Origin: Halopelagius longus
GTDB lineage: Archaea > Halobacteriota > Halobacteria > Halobacteriales > Haloferacaceae
Assembly: GCF_900100875.1 (NCBI RefSeq)
Contig: NZ_FNKQ01000001.1
Span: forward strand, 558,001-622,000
Length of the DNA stretch: 64,000 nucleotides
Reading direction: 5' to 3'
Shown in pieces: positions 54,897 to 63,641 of the stretch. The notes under the pieces are model-generated. The model did not search any database, was not told where the DNA came from, and worked only from the letters and a program-made list of their open reading frames with translations. Position numbers and translations under genes: made by a program. Every line of letters starts with the position of its first letter. Position 1 is the stretch's first letter.

Positions 54897-55877
54897 ATGG
54901 AGGGGACCCGGAAGGACGTGATTCGGCGGGTCGGACTCGTCGTGTTAGCGGTCAACCTCGCTCTCGTACTCGCGAAGGGGGCCGTCTGGTGGGCGACGGG
55001 AAGTCTCGCCGTCGGGTCCGAGGCGGTCAACAGTCTCGCCGACGCCGCCTACAGCGTCATCGTCGTCGCCGGGTTGTACCTCACCACCCAACCGCCCGAC
55101 TTCGAACACCCGCACGGACACGAGCGAATCGAACCGTTCGTCGCCCTCTTCGTCGCCCTCGGCGTCTTCGCGGCGGGCGCGGGCGTCCTCTGGAACGCCG
55201 TCACGACCGTTCTGAACGGTACGTACGGGCGGAGCGCCGGTCTGGCCGGCATCGGCGTTCTCCTCGCCACCGCCGCCGTGAAGTACGGCCTCTACCGCTA
55301 CTGCCTCTCCGTCGGCGAGGACCGCCGGTCGCCGGCCATCGTCGCCACGGCGAAGGACAACCGAAACGACATCCTCACCGCCGGGGCGGCCCTCGCGGGC
55401 GTCGTCGGCGCGAGCGTCGGCCTGCCCGTCCTCGACCCGATCGCCGCCGGCGTCGTCTCTCTGGGCATCCTCTACACCGGGTACGAAATCGTCCGCGACA
55501 ACCTGAACTACCTCGTCGGCGCGGCGCCGCCGGAGGAGTTGCGCGCGGAGATTCTCGGCCGCGCCCTCGAACACCCCGAAGTCCGCGGCGCCCACGACGT
55601 GGTGGCGCACTACGTCGGCCCGGAGATAGACGTGAGCCTCCACATCGAAGTCGAGGGCGACATGACCCTCTTCGAGGCCCACGACATCGAGTCGGAGGTG
55701 GTCTCCTCGATTCGGGAGATGCCCGACGTCGACGACGTGTTCGTCCACGTGGACCCCAAGGAACTCGGCGAGTGGAAGGACGACGAGGAGGCCGACAGAC
55801 TCGCGCGGTTCCGGACGGCGACGGAGGAGGCGCAGACGAACGCCCGTCGGCCGGGGTCCTCGCCGACGGAGAAGTAG
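54897..55877 (+). CDS. Cation diffusion facilitator transporter
   Basis: This 326-residue CDF protein exports divalent metals such as Zn, Fe or Mn. It has six helices and a C-terminal cytoplasmic domain. In helix 2 the usual acidic metal site reads NSLAD (Asn at the first ligand place), and in helix 5 it is KDNRNDI. The cytoplasmic loop EHPHGHERIEP after helix 2 is conserved. The ATG at 54897 is preferred over a TTG upstream. Confidence 0.92.
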   Translation: MEGTRKDVIRRVGLVVLAVNLALVLAKGAVWWATGSLAVGSEAVNSLADAAYSVIVVAGLYLTTQPPDFEHPHGHERIEPFVALFVALGVFAAGAGVLWNAVTTVLNGTYGRSAGLAGIGVLLATAAVKYGLYRYCLSVGEDRRSPAIVATAKDNRNDILTAGAALAGVVGASVGLPVLDPIAAGVVSLGILYTGYEIVRDNLNYLVGAAPPEELRAEILGRALEHPEVRGAHDVVAHYVGPEIDVSLHIEVEGDMTLFEAHDIESEVVSSIREMPDVDDVFVHVDPKELGEWKDDEEADRLARFRTATEEAQTNARRPGSSPTEK

Positions 55878-55920
55878 CGGGTCGCTTCGCGCGGACGCGA
55901 GGATGCACCCCGTGACGGGG

Positions 55921-56136
55921 CTACACCGTCGACGGAATCTGCTCGACGGCCTCGTTACAGGTCGAACACGTCTCTTTGTCGGTAGCGACGTACACCGACC
56001 CGCAGTCCGAACACTGGAACAGCGACGCCCGCGGTCCCTCCGCCGGTGTCGCCTCCGCGTCGTCTCTCGATTCCTCCGCGTCGGTGCCCCGGAACCATCC
56101 GCCGACGGAGCGGACGTACTCGGCGACGAAGTTCAC
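55921..56136 (-). CDS. Small zinc-ribbon protein
   Basis: This 71-residue protein starts at a GTG (VNFVAEYVRSVGGWFRGTDA). The zinc ribbon has CSDCG and CSTC knuckles. It begins two bases after the stop of the winged-helix gene, so the two form an operon. Confidence 0.75.
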   Translation of the reverse strand: MNFVAEYVRSVGGWFRGTDAEESRDDAEATPAEGPRASLFQCSDCGSVYVATDKETCSTCNEAVEQIPSTV

Positions 56137-56138
56137 GG

Positions 56139-56549
56139 TCAGTCGTCACCTCCGTCGGCCACTACCGCCTGTAGGTAGGGCCGCACCTCGTCGGTGCGGT
56201 CCGCGAGCGTCACCGTCCGGTCGGCGGCGTCGTACCTGACGAACCCCGCGTCTGCCATCTTCGGGAGGTGGTTGTGGACGAGGGAGATTTCGATTCCGTC
56301 CCTCTCGTCGCCCGAACGGCCGGAGACGGGCCGGTTCGCCTCCCACTCTACGAGGTCGGTCGTCAGTTCCTTCACCGGTACCGGCAACGCAGCGGTCAGG
56401 AGGGTATCCAGAACGAATCGGCGGTGCCGATGGGAGAGAACGTCGAAAAGTTCGTCTAACCGGTCGCCGTCCGCATCGAACTCCGATGGGTCCCTCTCCG
56501 AGAGTTCGTGAGTCACGTCTGACCCGAGGGTCTCACCCCGGATAAGCAT
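56139..56549 (-). CDS. Winged-helix protein (DUF7344-like)
   Basis: This 136-residue protein starts MLIRGETLGSDVTHELSERD. Its winged helix (LDELFDVLSHRHRRFVLDTLL, then HNHLPKMADAGFVRYDAAD) is of the type common in haloarchaeal regulators. A clear TATA box (taaatata) lies about 26 bases upstream. It is followed by the small zinc-ribbon gene. Confidence 0.85.
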   Translation of the reverse strand: MLIRGETLGSDVTHELSERDPSEFDADGDRLDELFDVLSHRHRRFVLDTLLTAALPVPVKELTTDLVEWEANRPVSGRSGDERDGIEISLVHNHLPKMADAGFVRYDAADRTVTLADRTDEVRPYLQAVVADGGDD

Positions 56550-56574
56550 TATTTTACGCCCGCGTTGAATGTTG

Positions 56575-56582
56575 TAAATATA
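56575..56582 (-). promoter_or_regulatory. Promoter of the winged-helix gene
   Basis: The minus strand reads TATATTTA, a strong TATA box 26 bases before the ATG at 56549. Confidence 0.7.
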
Positions 56583-56691
56583 GCAGTTCGCGGCGATTCG
56601 TTTTGCGTTTTTCACAGCCACTCGTGTGGCAATCACAGAATTCACACCGGAAAGTGCGTTTTCCGAAACCGGAGCGAACGGGCGTGAACGC

Positions 56692-57186
56692 TCACTTCTC
56701 CTCGTCGTTCTGCCCGTTGCTGTAGGGGTCGGTGAAGAAGAAGTGGTTGAACGGTTGCACCCGTCGCTGGCGGAGCAGTTCCGAACTCTCGATGGAGAGT
56801 CCCATCTCGTGCATCGCGTCGGTCATGCGGACGGTGTCGGAAGTGTTGACCCCGACGGCTTCGACGAACAGGTTCCGACGACCGGTCAGCGTCTCCCGGA
56901 CGTCCACGACGCCGCGGACGTTGAGTATCTGTTCGACCAACTCCGAGCGTTCGGTCGGCGGGGCCGAACAGACGAAGAGTATCTGAAGCGGGAGGTTCGC
57001 CCTCTCGTAGTCGATTTTCGGGTGGTAGCCTTCGATGATCCCGTCGGATTCGAGTTCCTTGATCCGGTTCCGAACGGTGCTGGCGGAGACGTCCACCTTG
57101 TCGGCTATCTCTTGGGCCGTCCTGTTCCGCGCGTCGAGTTGGAGTTCGTGCAGAATCCCTCTGTCCACGTTGTCGAGCTCGACCAT
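56692..57186 (-). CDS. Lrp/AsnC-family transcriptional regulator
   Basis: This 164-residue regulator starts MVELDNVDRGILHELQLDAR. The HTH (QEIADKVDVSASTVRNRIKEL) is followed by the RAM ligand domain. A TATA-like CCTATTAG lies about 25 bases before the ATG. The target is unknown. Confidence 0.92.
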   Translation of the reverse strand: MVELDNVDRGILHELQLDARNRTAQEIADKVDVSASTVRNRIKELESDGIIEGYHPKIDYERANLPLQILFVCSAPPTERSELVEQILNVRGVVDVRETLTGRRNLFVEAVGVNTSDTVRMTDAMHEMGLSIESSELLRQRRVQPFNHFFFTDPYSNGQNDEEK

Positions 57187-57247
57187 ACGGAAGTAGTCGG
57201 GTGCCACGCTAATAGGGGTTCCCGGCGCGTCGCGGGGGGTGCGAGCG

Positions 57248-57850
57248 TCAGGCCTTCCCCGAGAGGAGGAGGCGGATGTACCCGAGGTAGGGGACGCGGA
57301 CCTGCGCCTTGGCGACGACCCACTCCGCGCGGACCGGTCCGGCCTCGTCGGCGATATCGCTCACTTGGTCGTACATCCCGTTGTTGTCGCCCTTCGTGAT
57401 GTACCCGTCGTGCGGGGCCGGGCAGTTCACCAGTTCTTCGCAGTCGTCGGCACCCGCGGGGATGTAGTCGGGGTTCGCCCTGTCGTACCAGTTTTCGCCG
57501 GCCGACACGTGGAAGCGCGCCCGGTGGATTATCGGCGACCCCGGAATCTGCGGCGCGTCGTAGACGACGACGTCACCCGGTTCCGCGAACCGAGCGTACC
57601 CTCGCGAGGACTCGAACGTGACGACGCCGTGTTCGTCGGCGGCGGGGGCGGCGAAGCGGTCGGCGTCCGTCACCACGACGAGGTCACCCTTCGTCATGTG
57701 CGGTTCCATGCTCGGGCTCTCGACTGCGACCATGGGCGGCCACACGCCGGTCGCTCCGAACAGGAGGAGACCGACGAGAAGCACCGCGGCGACCGTCTGG
57801 AGGAAATCGCGGACGTAGACGGGAACGTCCGGACCGGGCGTGTCGTCCAT
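57248..57850 (-). CDS. Type I signal peptidase (Sec11-like)
   Basis: This 200-residue membrane protease removes signal peptides from secreted proteins. After one N-terminal helix (TVAAVLLVGLLLFGATGVW) comes the catalytic Ser motif ESPSMEPHM. The His box (IPGSPIIHRARF) follows, then the Asp-containing GDNNGMYDQ. The Ser-His-Asp layout is that of archaeal and eukaryotic signal peptidases. Confidence 0.94.
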   Translation of the reverse strand: MDDTPGPDVPVYVRDFLQTVAAVLLVGLLLFGATGVWPPMVAVESPSMEPHMTKGDLVVVTDADRFAAPAADEHGVVTFESSRGYARFAEPGDVVVYDAPQIPGSPIIHRARFHVSAGENWYDRANPDYIPAGADDCEELVNCPAPHDGYITKGDNNGMYDQVSDIADEAGPVRAEWVVAKAQVRVPYLGYIRLLLSGKA

Positions 57851-57946
57851 CGAACTGGTGTCTGCGGTCGAACGGAAAAGCGTTGGCGGTTTCGTCGGTC
57901 GCCAGAGATGACAATTCACTTCTCGCCTCCGAACGTCCGCGGGAAC

Positions 57947-58354
57947 ATGGACGACGCCTACGAACTGGTCCGCGAACTCCCCGACCCCGAGACGTTCTGC
58001 GAACTCCGCGAGGCGGCGGGGATGGCCCCCCGGAGCGTCGAGGGCGCGCGGGCGGGCTTGCCGAACACGGTGTTCGGCGTCAGCGTCCGCCGCGACGGCG
58101 AGACGGTCGGGATGGCCCGCATCGTCGGCGATGGAGGGACCGTCTACCAAATCGCGGACATGGCGGTCCGACCGGCCCACCAAGGGCGGGGCCTCGGCAC
58201 GGCGATGATGGACGAACTCGTCGCGTACGTCGACCGCGAAGCGCCGCCGAACGCCTACGTGAACCTCTTCGCCGACGTGGACGGCTTCTACGAGCGGTGG
58301 GGCTTCGAACCGACCGCACCCGCCTCCCGCGGGATGTTCCGCCGGACGGAGTGA
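57947..58354 (+). CDS. GNAT-family N-acetyltransferase
   Basis: This 135-residue enzyme starts MDDAYELVRELPDPETFCEL; a start 13 codons upstream (57908) is possible. The acetyl-CoA site VRPAHQGRGLGTAMMDELVAYV is clear. The substrate is unknown. Confidence 0.9.
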   Translation: MDDAYELVRELPDPETFCELREAAGMAPRSVEGARAGLPNTVFGVSVRRDGETVGMARIVGDGGTVYQIADMAVRPAHQGRGLGTAMMDELVAYVDREAPPNAYVNLFADVDGFYERWGFEPTAPASRGMFRRTE

Positions 58355-58488
58355 GCGCGGACGCCACCGACCGACCGCGACGCCGACTCCTCGCCGATTC
58401 GACCGGCTACCGTTCGGTAATCCCGTCTTTCGCCGCTTCTCGACCTGTGGCCCCACCGCTTACCCGAGTCCCGACCCTCCTTCCGGGT

Positions 58489-59433
58489 ATGGACGCGATG
58501 GTCATCACGGACTTCGGCGGCACCGACGTCTTCGAACGGCGCGACGTGGAGAAACCGTCGCCGGACCCGACGGAGGTTCTCGTCGAGGTGCACGCCTCGT
58601 CGGTCAACCCGGTGGACACGAAGATTCGGCAGGCCGGGTCGTGGGCCGGCATCTCGCCGCCGACGGTCATCGGCTACGACGTCTCCGGCGTCGTCGAGGA
58701 GGTGGGCGAGTCCGTCACCGACTTCGAACCCGGCGACGAGGTGTTCTACACGCCGGAGATATTCGGGGAACAGGGCAGTTACGCGGAGTACCACACCGCA
58801 GACGAGTCCATCGTCGCCCGGAAACCGGAGACCCTCTCGCACACCGAGGCGGCGGCGCTTCCCCTCGCGGGCGGGACGGCGTGGGAGGCGATGGTCACCC
58901 GCGGCGACGTGGGCGCGGGCGAGACGGTGCTGATCCACGGCGCGGGCGGCGTCGGGGCGCACGCGGTCCAAATCGCCGACGCCGCGGGTGCACAGGTCGT
59001 CGCGACGGCGAGTCCGAAGACGGTCGACCAGACGGAGGAACTCGGCGCGGCCCGGGCCATCGACTACAACGAGGACTTCACCGAGGTGATGGACTCCGAG
59101 TTCGACGACCCCGCGGACGTGGTGTTCACCACCGTCGGCGGCGGCACGTTGGCCGAGAGCGCCGGGGTCACGCGTCCGCACGGCCGGATGATAACCATCC
59201 TCGAACCGGAGGGCGATTGGGGTGCGGCCTACCAGAAGAACTTCACCGTCCACCTCCTCTTTCTGGAACGCGCCCGCCACTACCTCGACGGCCTGCGCCG
59301 CCTCGCCGAACGCGGCCAACTCGAACCGGTCATCGACTCGGTGCTCCCGTTGGAAGACGTGGCCGAGGCCCACGAGATGGTCGAGGAGGGCGGTCTAACC
59401 GGGAAGGTGGTCCTCGACGTAGAGGGGTCGTAA
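58489..59433 (+). CDS. Zinc-type alcohol dehydrogenase-like quinone oxidoreductase
   Basis: This 314-residue medium-chain dehydrogenase starts MDAMVITDFGGTDVFERRDV. The NADPH site is LIHGAGGVGAHAVQIADAAG. Structural zinc cysteines are absent, as in the QOR/NADPH:quinone reductase branch. It may reduce quinones or enones. Confidence 0.92.
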   Translation: MDAMVITDFGGTDVFERRDVEKPSPDPTEVLVEVHASSVNPVDTKIRQAGSWAGISPPTVIGYDVSGVVEEVGESVTDFEPGDEVFYTPEIFGEQGSYAEYHTADESIVARKPETLSHTEAAALPLAGGTAWEAMVTRGDVGAGETVLIHGAGGVGAHAVQIADAAGAQVVATASPKTVDQTEELGAARAIDYNEDFTEVMDSEFDDPADVVFTTVGGGTLAESAGVTRPHGRMITILEPEGDWGAAYQKNFTVHLLFLERARHYLDGLRRLAERGQLEPVIDSVLPLEDVAEAHEMVEEGGLTGKVVLDVEGS

Positions 59434-59537
59434 CGCGTCCCGTCTCTCCGTCGAACTGCGTCCGGTGACGTGGCGGACGACCGAGCGGTCACCTCGGCGG
59501 CAAAAACGGATAAAAGTCACTCCAACTACATTTACTC

Positions 59538-60302
59538 GTGGCAGTACCTCACGTTCTCACCGGGGCAACCGTCGCTCAGGCATCGAACTCGGGGAACCTG
59601 CTCGGGGGGTTGCTCTCCAATCCGTGGTTCTACGCCGTCTTTTCGGCCGTCTCGCTCGTCGTCGGGTCGGCCGTCGGCGTCTGGGCAGAGCCGAACGAAC
59701 GGTGGCAGGCGATACTCCTCGCCGTCGGCGGCGGGTCGCTCGTCGTCTCGTTGGCGTTCGAACTGTACGACCCGGCGGTGGAGAACATCGGTAAGTGGAC
59801 CGCATCGGGCTTCTTCCTCCTCGGCGTCGGCACGTTCGGCGGACTCGACATCCTCATCGACCGGGTGTCGAACGACGAGTCCGAAGAGCAGGGGTGGGGG
59901 CTGTGGGCCAGCGTCACTACCGACGGCGTCCCCGAGAACGCGGCGATGGGGTCGCTCCTCGTCGGCAACGTCTCGGGCGCGATGGCGTTCCTGTTCGCGT
60001 TGGTCGTCACCAACGGGTCGCAGTCGATGATGTCGGGTATGAACATGTCCGAGAACCGCGGCGAGGGGAAGACGTTCGCGGCGTGGGCCGTCACGGCACT
60101 CGTCGTCGGCGGGTCGGTGCTGCTCGGCTACTGGTTCATCCCGCCCCTGCCGAAGTTCTGGCTCGGGGGCGTCCGAGCGTTCGCCGGCGGCGCGATTCTG
60201 GCGTCGCTGGCGGGCGAAATCTACCCCGACGCGTACGAACAGGCGGGGCCGTCCATCACGCTGGCGACGGCCCTCGGCTTCCTCGGGACGTTCCTCCTCT
60301 GA
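59538..60302 (+). CDS. ZIP-like metal transporter
   Basis: This 254-residue membrane protein starts at a GTG (VAVPHVLTGATVAQASNSG). It has about eight helices. The metal-site helix motif VTTDGVPENAAMGSLLVG and the following GAILASLAGEIYPDAYEQA match ZIP (GufA-type) proteins, with Asn replacing the usual His in the first. It likely imports or exchanges divalent metals. Confidence 0.8.
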   Translation: MAVPHVLTGATVAQASNSGNLLGGLLSNPWFYAVFSAVSLVVGSAVGVWAEPNERWQAILLAVGGGSLVVSLAFELYDPAVENIGKWTASGFFLLGVGTFGGLDILIDRVSNDESEEQGWGLWASVTTDGVPENAAMGSLLVGNVSGAMAFLFALVVTNGSQSMMSGMNMSENRGEGKTFAAWAVTALVVGGSVLLGYWFIPPLPKFWLGGVRAFAGGAILASLAGEIYPDAYEQAGPSITLATALGFLGTFLL

Positions 60303-60318
60303 ACGGGAACCGACCCGC

Positions 60319-61572
60319 TCAGACGGGGTCGCCGAACGCGTAGACGGTCTGGTGACTCGTCACTTCCACGTCGAGGAAGTCGCCGGGTTCGACGCCGTGG
60401 TCGGAGGCGTTCTGGACGATAATCTGGCGGTACGCCTCGTCGCGGCACTTCACGGAGTCGCCGGTGCCCTCCTCGACGGCCATCACGCGGTGCGTCTCGC
60501 CGACCATCTCCTCGTACGCCTCCGCGACGACGTCCATCTTCAACTCGGACATCTCCTTCGAGCGCTCCTTCTTCACCGTCCCGCCGAGGCCCTTCATCTC
60601 GGCGGCGTCGGTGCCGGGGCGCTTCGAGAAGCGCGTGATGTTCACCTTCTCCGGGCGGACTTCTTTGAACAGGGCCATGCTCTGGGCGTGGTCGGCGTCC
60701 GTCTCGGTGGGGAAGCCGACGATGAAGTCCGTCGAGAGCGTCCAGTACTCCAACTCCCGGTCGAACGTCTCGACTATCTCGACGAACTTCTCCACGCGGT
60801 GCTGGCGGCGCATGTCCTCTAATACCGTGTCCGAACCGGACTGGACGGGCAGGTGGATGAAGTTGTACAGCTCCTCGTGTTCGGCGAACACCTCGACGAG
60901 TTCCTCGTGGATGCCGTGGATGCCGCCGGGGTTCGCCATGCCGAGTCGGACGCGGAAGTCGCCGTCTATCTCCGAGCAGATGCGGTCCAGCAGTTCGGGC
61001 AACTTCCGGTCGCCGTCGTCCCAGCCGTAGACGCCCGTATCTTGGCCGGTGATGCGAATCTCCTTCGCGCCGGCGTGGACGAGGGCGCGGGCCTTCTCGA
61101 CGTTCTCCTCGACGGACGGCGAGTCCACGCGCCCGGTGGCGAACTTCGTGATGCAGTACGAGCAGTTCGACATACAGCCCCGGGCGATGGGGAGGATGCC
61201 GACGACGCCGTCTAAGACGGGTTCGACGCCGGGGCCGGGCGTCGGACACTCGCCGTTCGTGACGGCGGTGGGCACGTCGTCCCAGTGGAGAATCTGGGCG
61301 TCGACGTCCTCCTCGCGGAACTCCTCGCCCTGCGCGAGCGCCATACAGCCGGTGATGATGAGGTCGGCCGTCTCCTCCTCCAGTTCTTTGGCCCGGCGGA
61401 GCATGTTCCGCTCCGTCTTCTCCACGACCGTACAGGTGTTCATGATGGCGACGTCGGCCTCCTCGGGTCCGTCAACGCGGTAGTGGCCCGCGTCGCGGAG
61501 CGCGCTCTCGATGGCGCGGCTCTCGCCGCGGTTCGAGGTGCAGCCGTACGTCTCGATGTGATATCGGGCCAT
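60319..61572 (-). CDS. tRNA N6-threonylcarbamoyladenosine methylthiotransferase (e-MtaB/CDKAL1 type)
   Basis: This 417-residue radical-SAM enzyme adds a methylthio group to t6A37 of tRNAs. It starts MARYHIETYGCTSNRGESRA. It has the three N-terminal cluster cysteines (YGCTSN, NTCTVV, ITGCMAL) and the radical-SAM motif CMSNCSYC. A C-terminal TRAM domain follows (GETHRVMAVEEGTGDSVKCR). It is the archaeal/eukaryotic branch. Confidence 0.95.
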   Translation of the reverse strand: MARYHIETYGCTSNRGESRAIESALRDAGHYRVDGPEEADVAIMNTCTVVEKTERNMLRRAKELEEETADLIITGCMALAQGEEFREEDVDAQILHWDDVPTAVTNGECPTPGPGVEPVLDGVVGILPIARGCMSNCSYCITKFATGRVDSPSVEENVEKARALVHAGAKEIRITGQDTGVYGWDDGDRKLPELLDRICSEIDGDFRVRLGMANPGGIHGIHEELVEVFAEHEELYNFIHLPVQSGSDTVLEDMRRQHRVEKFVEIVETFDRELEYWTLSTDFIVGFPTETDADHAQSMALFKEVRPEKVNITRFSKRPGTDAAEMKGLGGTVKKERSKEMSELKMDVVAEAYEEMVGETHRVMAVEEGTGDSVKCRDEAYRQIIVQNASDHGVEPGDFLDVEVTSHQTVYAFGDPV

Positions 61573-61686
61573 TCGGTCGTCGTGAGATATCGGTTCGGCG
61601 GCCAAAAGCGCGACGGTACGGCCCGACGGCCGCGAACGGCGAACGTTACAGAAGAGATACACTTCGGCCGTGGTGATACGAGTCAG

Positions 61687-62334
61687 ATGCCCTCCACGGT
61701 TTCCAGACGAGACGTACTCCGCGTGTGCGGTGCGCTGTCTCTGTGTGCGGTTTCCGGCTGTCTCTCGAACGGCAGTAACGAAGCGGCGGTGGAGGCCGGC
61801 GACGACCCCTCGTGGCGGTCGTTCGGCCACGACGCCGCGAACACGAACTACGCGCCCGACGGTACTGCACCGACCGGCGGCGTCGCAGAGCGGTGGCGAC
61901 TCCGGGGCGAACGCCTGTCGGCACAGGCGGCCATCGCCGACGGCGCGGTGTACGCCCCCGTCATGACCACCGTCGTCGCCGTCGACGCCGAATCGGGCGA
62001 CGTGTTGTGGTCCCCGGACCCGGACGAGGACGCCGGCCGAGGAACGGTGGCACTCGACGCCGCGGGCGGGCAACGACGGTGGACCCTCGAAACCGGGACC
62101 GGCGACACGAACCCCGTCGTCGTCGGCGAGACGGTTTACACCGGCGGGGAGAGACTCACCGCGACGCGGCTGCGCGGCCGGGTGTCGGTCGGTCCCTTCC
62201 GAGTCGGCGCGCGTCGGTTCGCTTACCGAGGTAGCGACGGTGTGCTGCACGTCTCCGGCGGGGAGGGGTTGCTCGTCGCCTCCGTCTCCGCGGACGACGG
62301 CGGCAGCGCACTCGTCGCCTTCGAATCTGCGTGA
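61687..62334 (+). CDS. Shortened PQQ-repeat Tat lipoprotein
   Basis: This 215-residue protein has a Tat signal (SRRDVLRVCGALSLC) and a lipobox ending in Cys (AVSGC). Only parts of a beta-propeller follow (AIADGAVYAPVMTTVVAVDA and NPVVVGETVYTGGERLTATR). It is about half the length of its downstream neighbour, and blades appear to be missing from the middle. It may be a decaying paralogue or a small specialised form. No stop codon interrupts it. Confidence 0.65.
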   Translation: MPSTVSRRDVLRVCGALSLCAVSGCLSNGSNEAAVEAGDDPSWRSFGHDAANTNYAPDGTAPTGGVAERWRLRGERLSAQAAIADGAVYAPVMTTVVAVDAESGDVLWSPDPDEDAGRGTVALDAAGGQRRWTLETGTGDTNPVVVGETVYTGGERLTATRLRGRVSVGPFRVGARRFAYRGSDGVLHVSGGEGLLVASVSADDGGSALVAFESA

Positions 62335-62386
62335 CTGACTGTCTCCGTTGAGAAAGTATATGTCTGCTCGCTCACGTTCTCGGCTG

Positions 62387-63625
62387 ATGCCCTCCAACAC
62401 GTCCAGACGGCGCTTCCTCGCGGCCGTCGGCGCGGCGACCACCGCCTCCCTCGCCGGGTGCTTCGACAGCGTCGAAGAACTCGACGGCGACCTAGGAGAC
62501 GGCGGACAGGTGCCCGACGACGCGACGACCGATTGGCCCCTCCCGCACTTCGACGCGCAGGCGACGAGTTACAACCCCAATCCCGTCGGTCCGCGGGAGA
62601 AACCGTCCGTCCGATGGGACGTCGAGGGCGGGTGGCCCACCGGCCGCATCGCCGTCGTCGGCGACACGGCGTACGTCCCCCTCGCCGACAGCCTCCGTGC
62701 CCTCGACACCGCCTCGGGCGAAGAGAAGTGGCGCGTCGGCACGCGAGAGGACACGGACGCCAACTACGGGTCCCCGCAGTTCACCTCGCCCGCCGTCGTG
62801 GACGGTACGGTGTACGTCGGAACGACGGACCGGCGCGGACTCCTCGCCCTCGACGCCGCCTCCGGCGAGGAACGCTGGCGGTGGAACCCCGGTGAGGCGG
62901 ACGTCCACGCGCCCGCGGTCCCCGTCGACGACGGCATCGCCGCCGGCACGCAGGGGGGACTGGTCGCCGCTCTCGCCCCCGAGACGGGCGAGGAACGGTG
63001 GACCGTCGAGGTGTTCGGCGAGGTGTCGAGACTCGCATACTCGCCGTCTACGCTCTACGCGGGAACGACCGGCGGCGAGGTGTACAGTTTCTCCGACTAC
63101 GACGGGAACGGCCTCTGGCGGCGGAAACTCGGCGGGGCGATAGAGGCCCTCGCCGTCGAGGGGTCGAGTAGCGTCTACGCCGGGACGTTCGGCGGCGGCG
63201 TCTATCACCTCTCGGGCAGTCTCCACGCCGGTCGGACGAGATGGCACGCCGCGGACGGCCCGACGGCGCACGGCGCACTCGCACTCGCGGACGGCATCGT
63301 CGTCGGGACGGACCTCTCGCGGGCGAGGGGTCTGCACTACCGGACGGGCGAGGTGCGCTGGGAGATAGAGGGCGACTTCGGCGCGCCGCCCGCCGCGTCC
63401 GGGTCGGTGGGGTACCTCGCGGGCGACGACGTGGTCGCCGTGAACCTCGACGGCGGATACGGCCTCGGGGACGTCCGATTCGGCGCGAAACGGTGGACGT
63501 TCCCGGTGGAGGGGTACGTCGAACACGGCGTCACCGTCGCCGACGGCGCGTTATTTTTCGCGGCGAAGGGCGGAAAGAGCGAGCGAACCGAGGGCGCGGA
63601 GCCGCGCATCTACGCGCTGGAGTGA
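62387..63625 (+). CDS. PQQ-binding-like beta-propeller Tat lipoprotein
   Basis: This 412-residue surface protein starts MPSNTSRRRFLAAVGAATTAS. It has a Tat signal (SRRRFL) and lipobox LAGC. At least six propeller blades follow with repeated AVDGTVYVGT-like and LDAASGEERW-like strands. It probably anchors outside the cell. The function in haloarchaea is unknown; no cofactor-binding enzyme motif is seen. It lies 52 bases after the shortened paralogue. Confidence 0.9.
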   Translation: MPSNTSRRRFLAAVGAATTASLAGCFDSVEELDGDLGDGGQVPDDATTDWPLPHFDAQATSYNPNPVGPREKPSVRWDVEGGWPTGRIAVVGDTAYVPLADSLRALDTASGEEKWRVGTREDTDANYGSPQFTSPAVVDGTVYVGTTDRRGLLALDAASGEERWRWNPGEADVHAPAVPVDDGIAAGTQGGLVAALAPETGEERWTVEVFGEVSRLAYSPSTLYAGTTGGEVYSFSDYDGNGLWRRKLGGAIEALAVEGSSSVYAGTFGGGVYHLSGSLHAGRTRWHAADGPTAHGALALADGIVVGTDLSRARGLHYRTGEVRWEIEGDFGAPPAASGSVGYLAGDDVVAVNLDGGYGLGDVRFGAKRWTFPVEGYVEHGVTVADGALFFAAKGGKSERTEGAEPRIYALE

Positions 63626-63641
63626 GTTCTCGAACGGTGCG

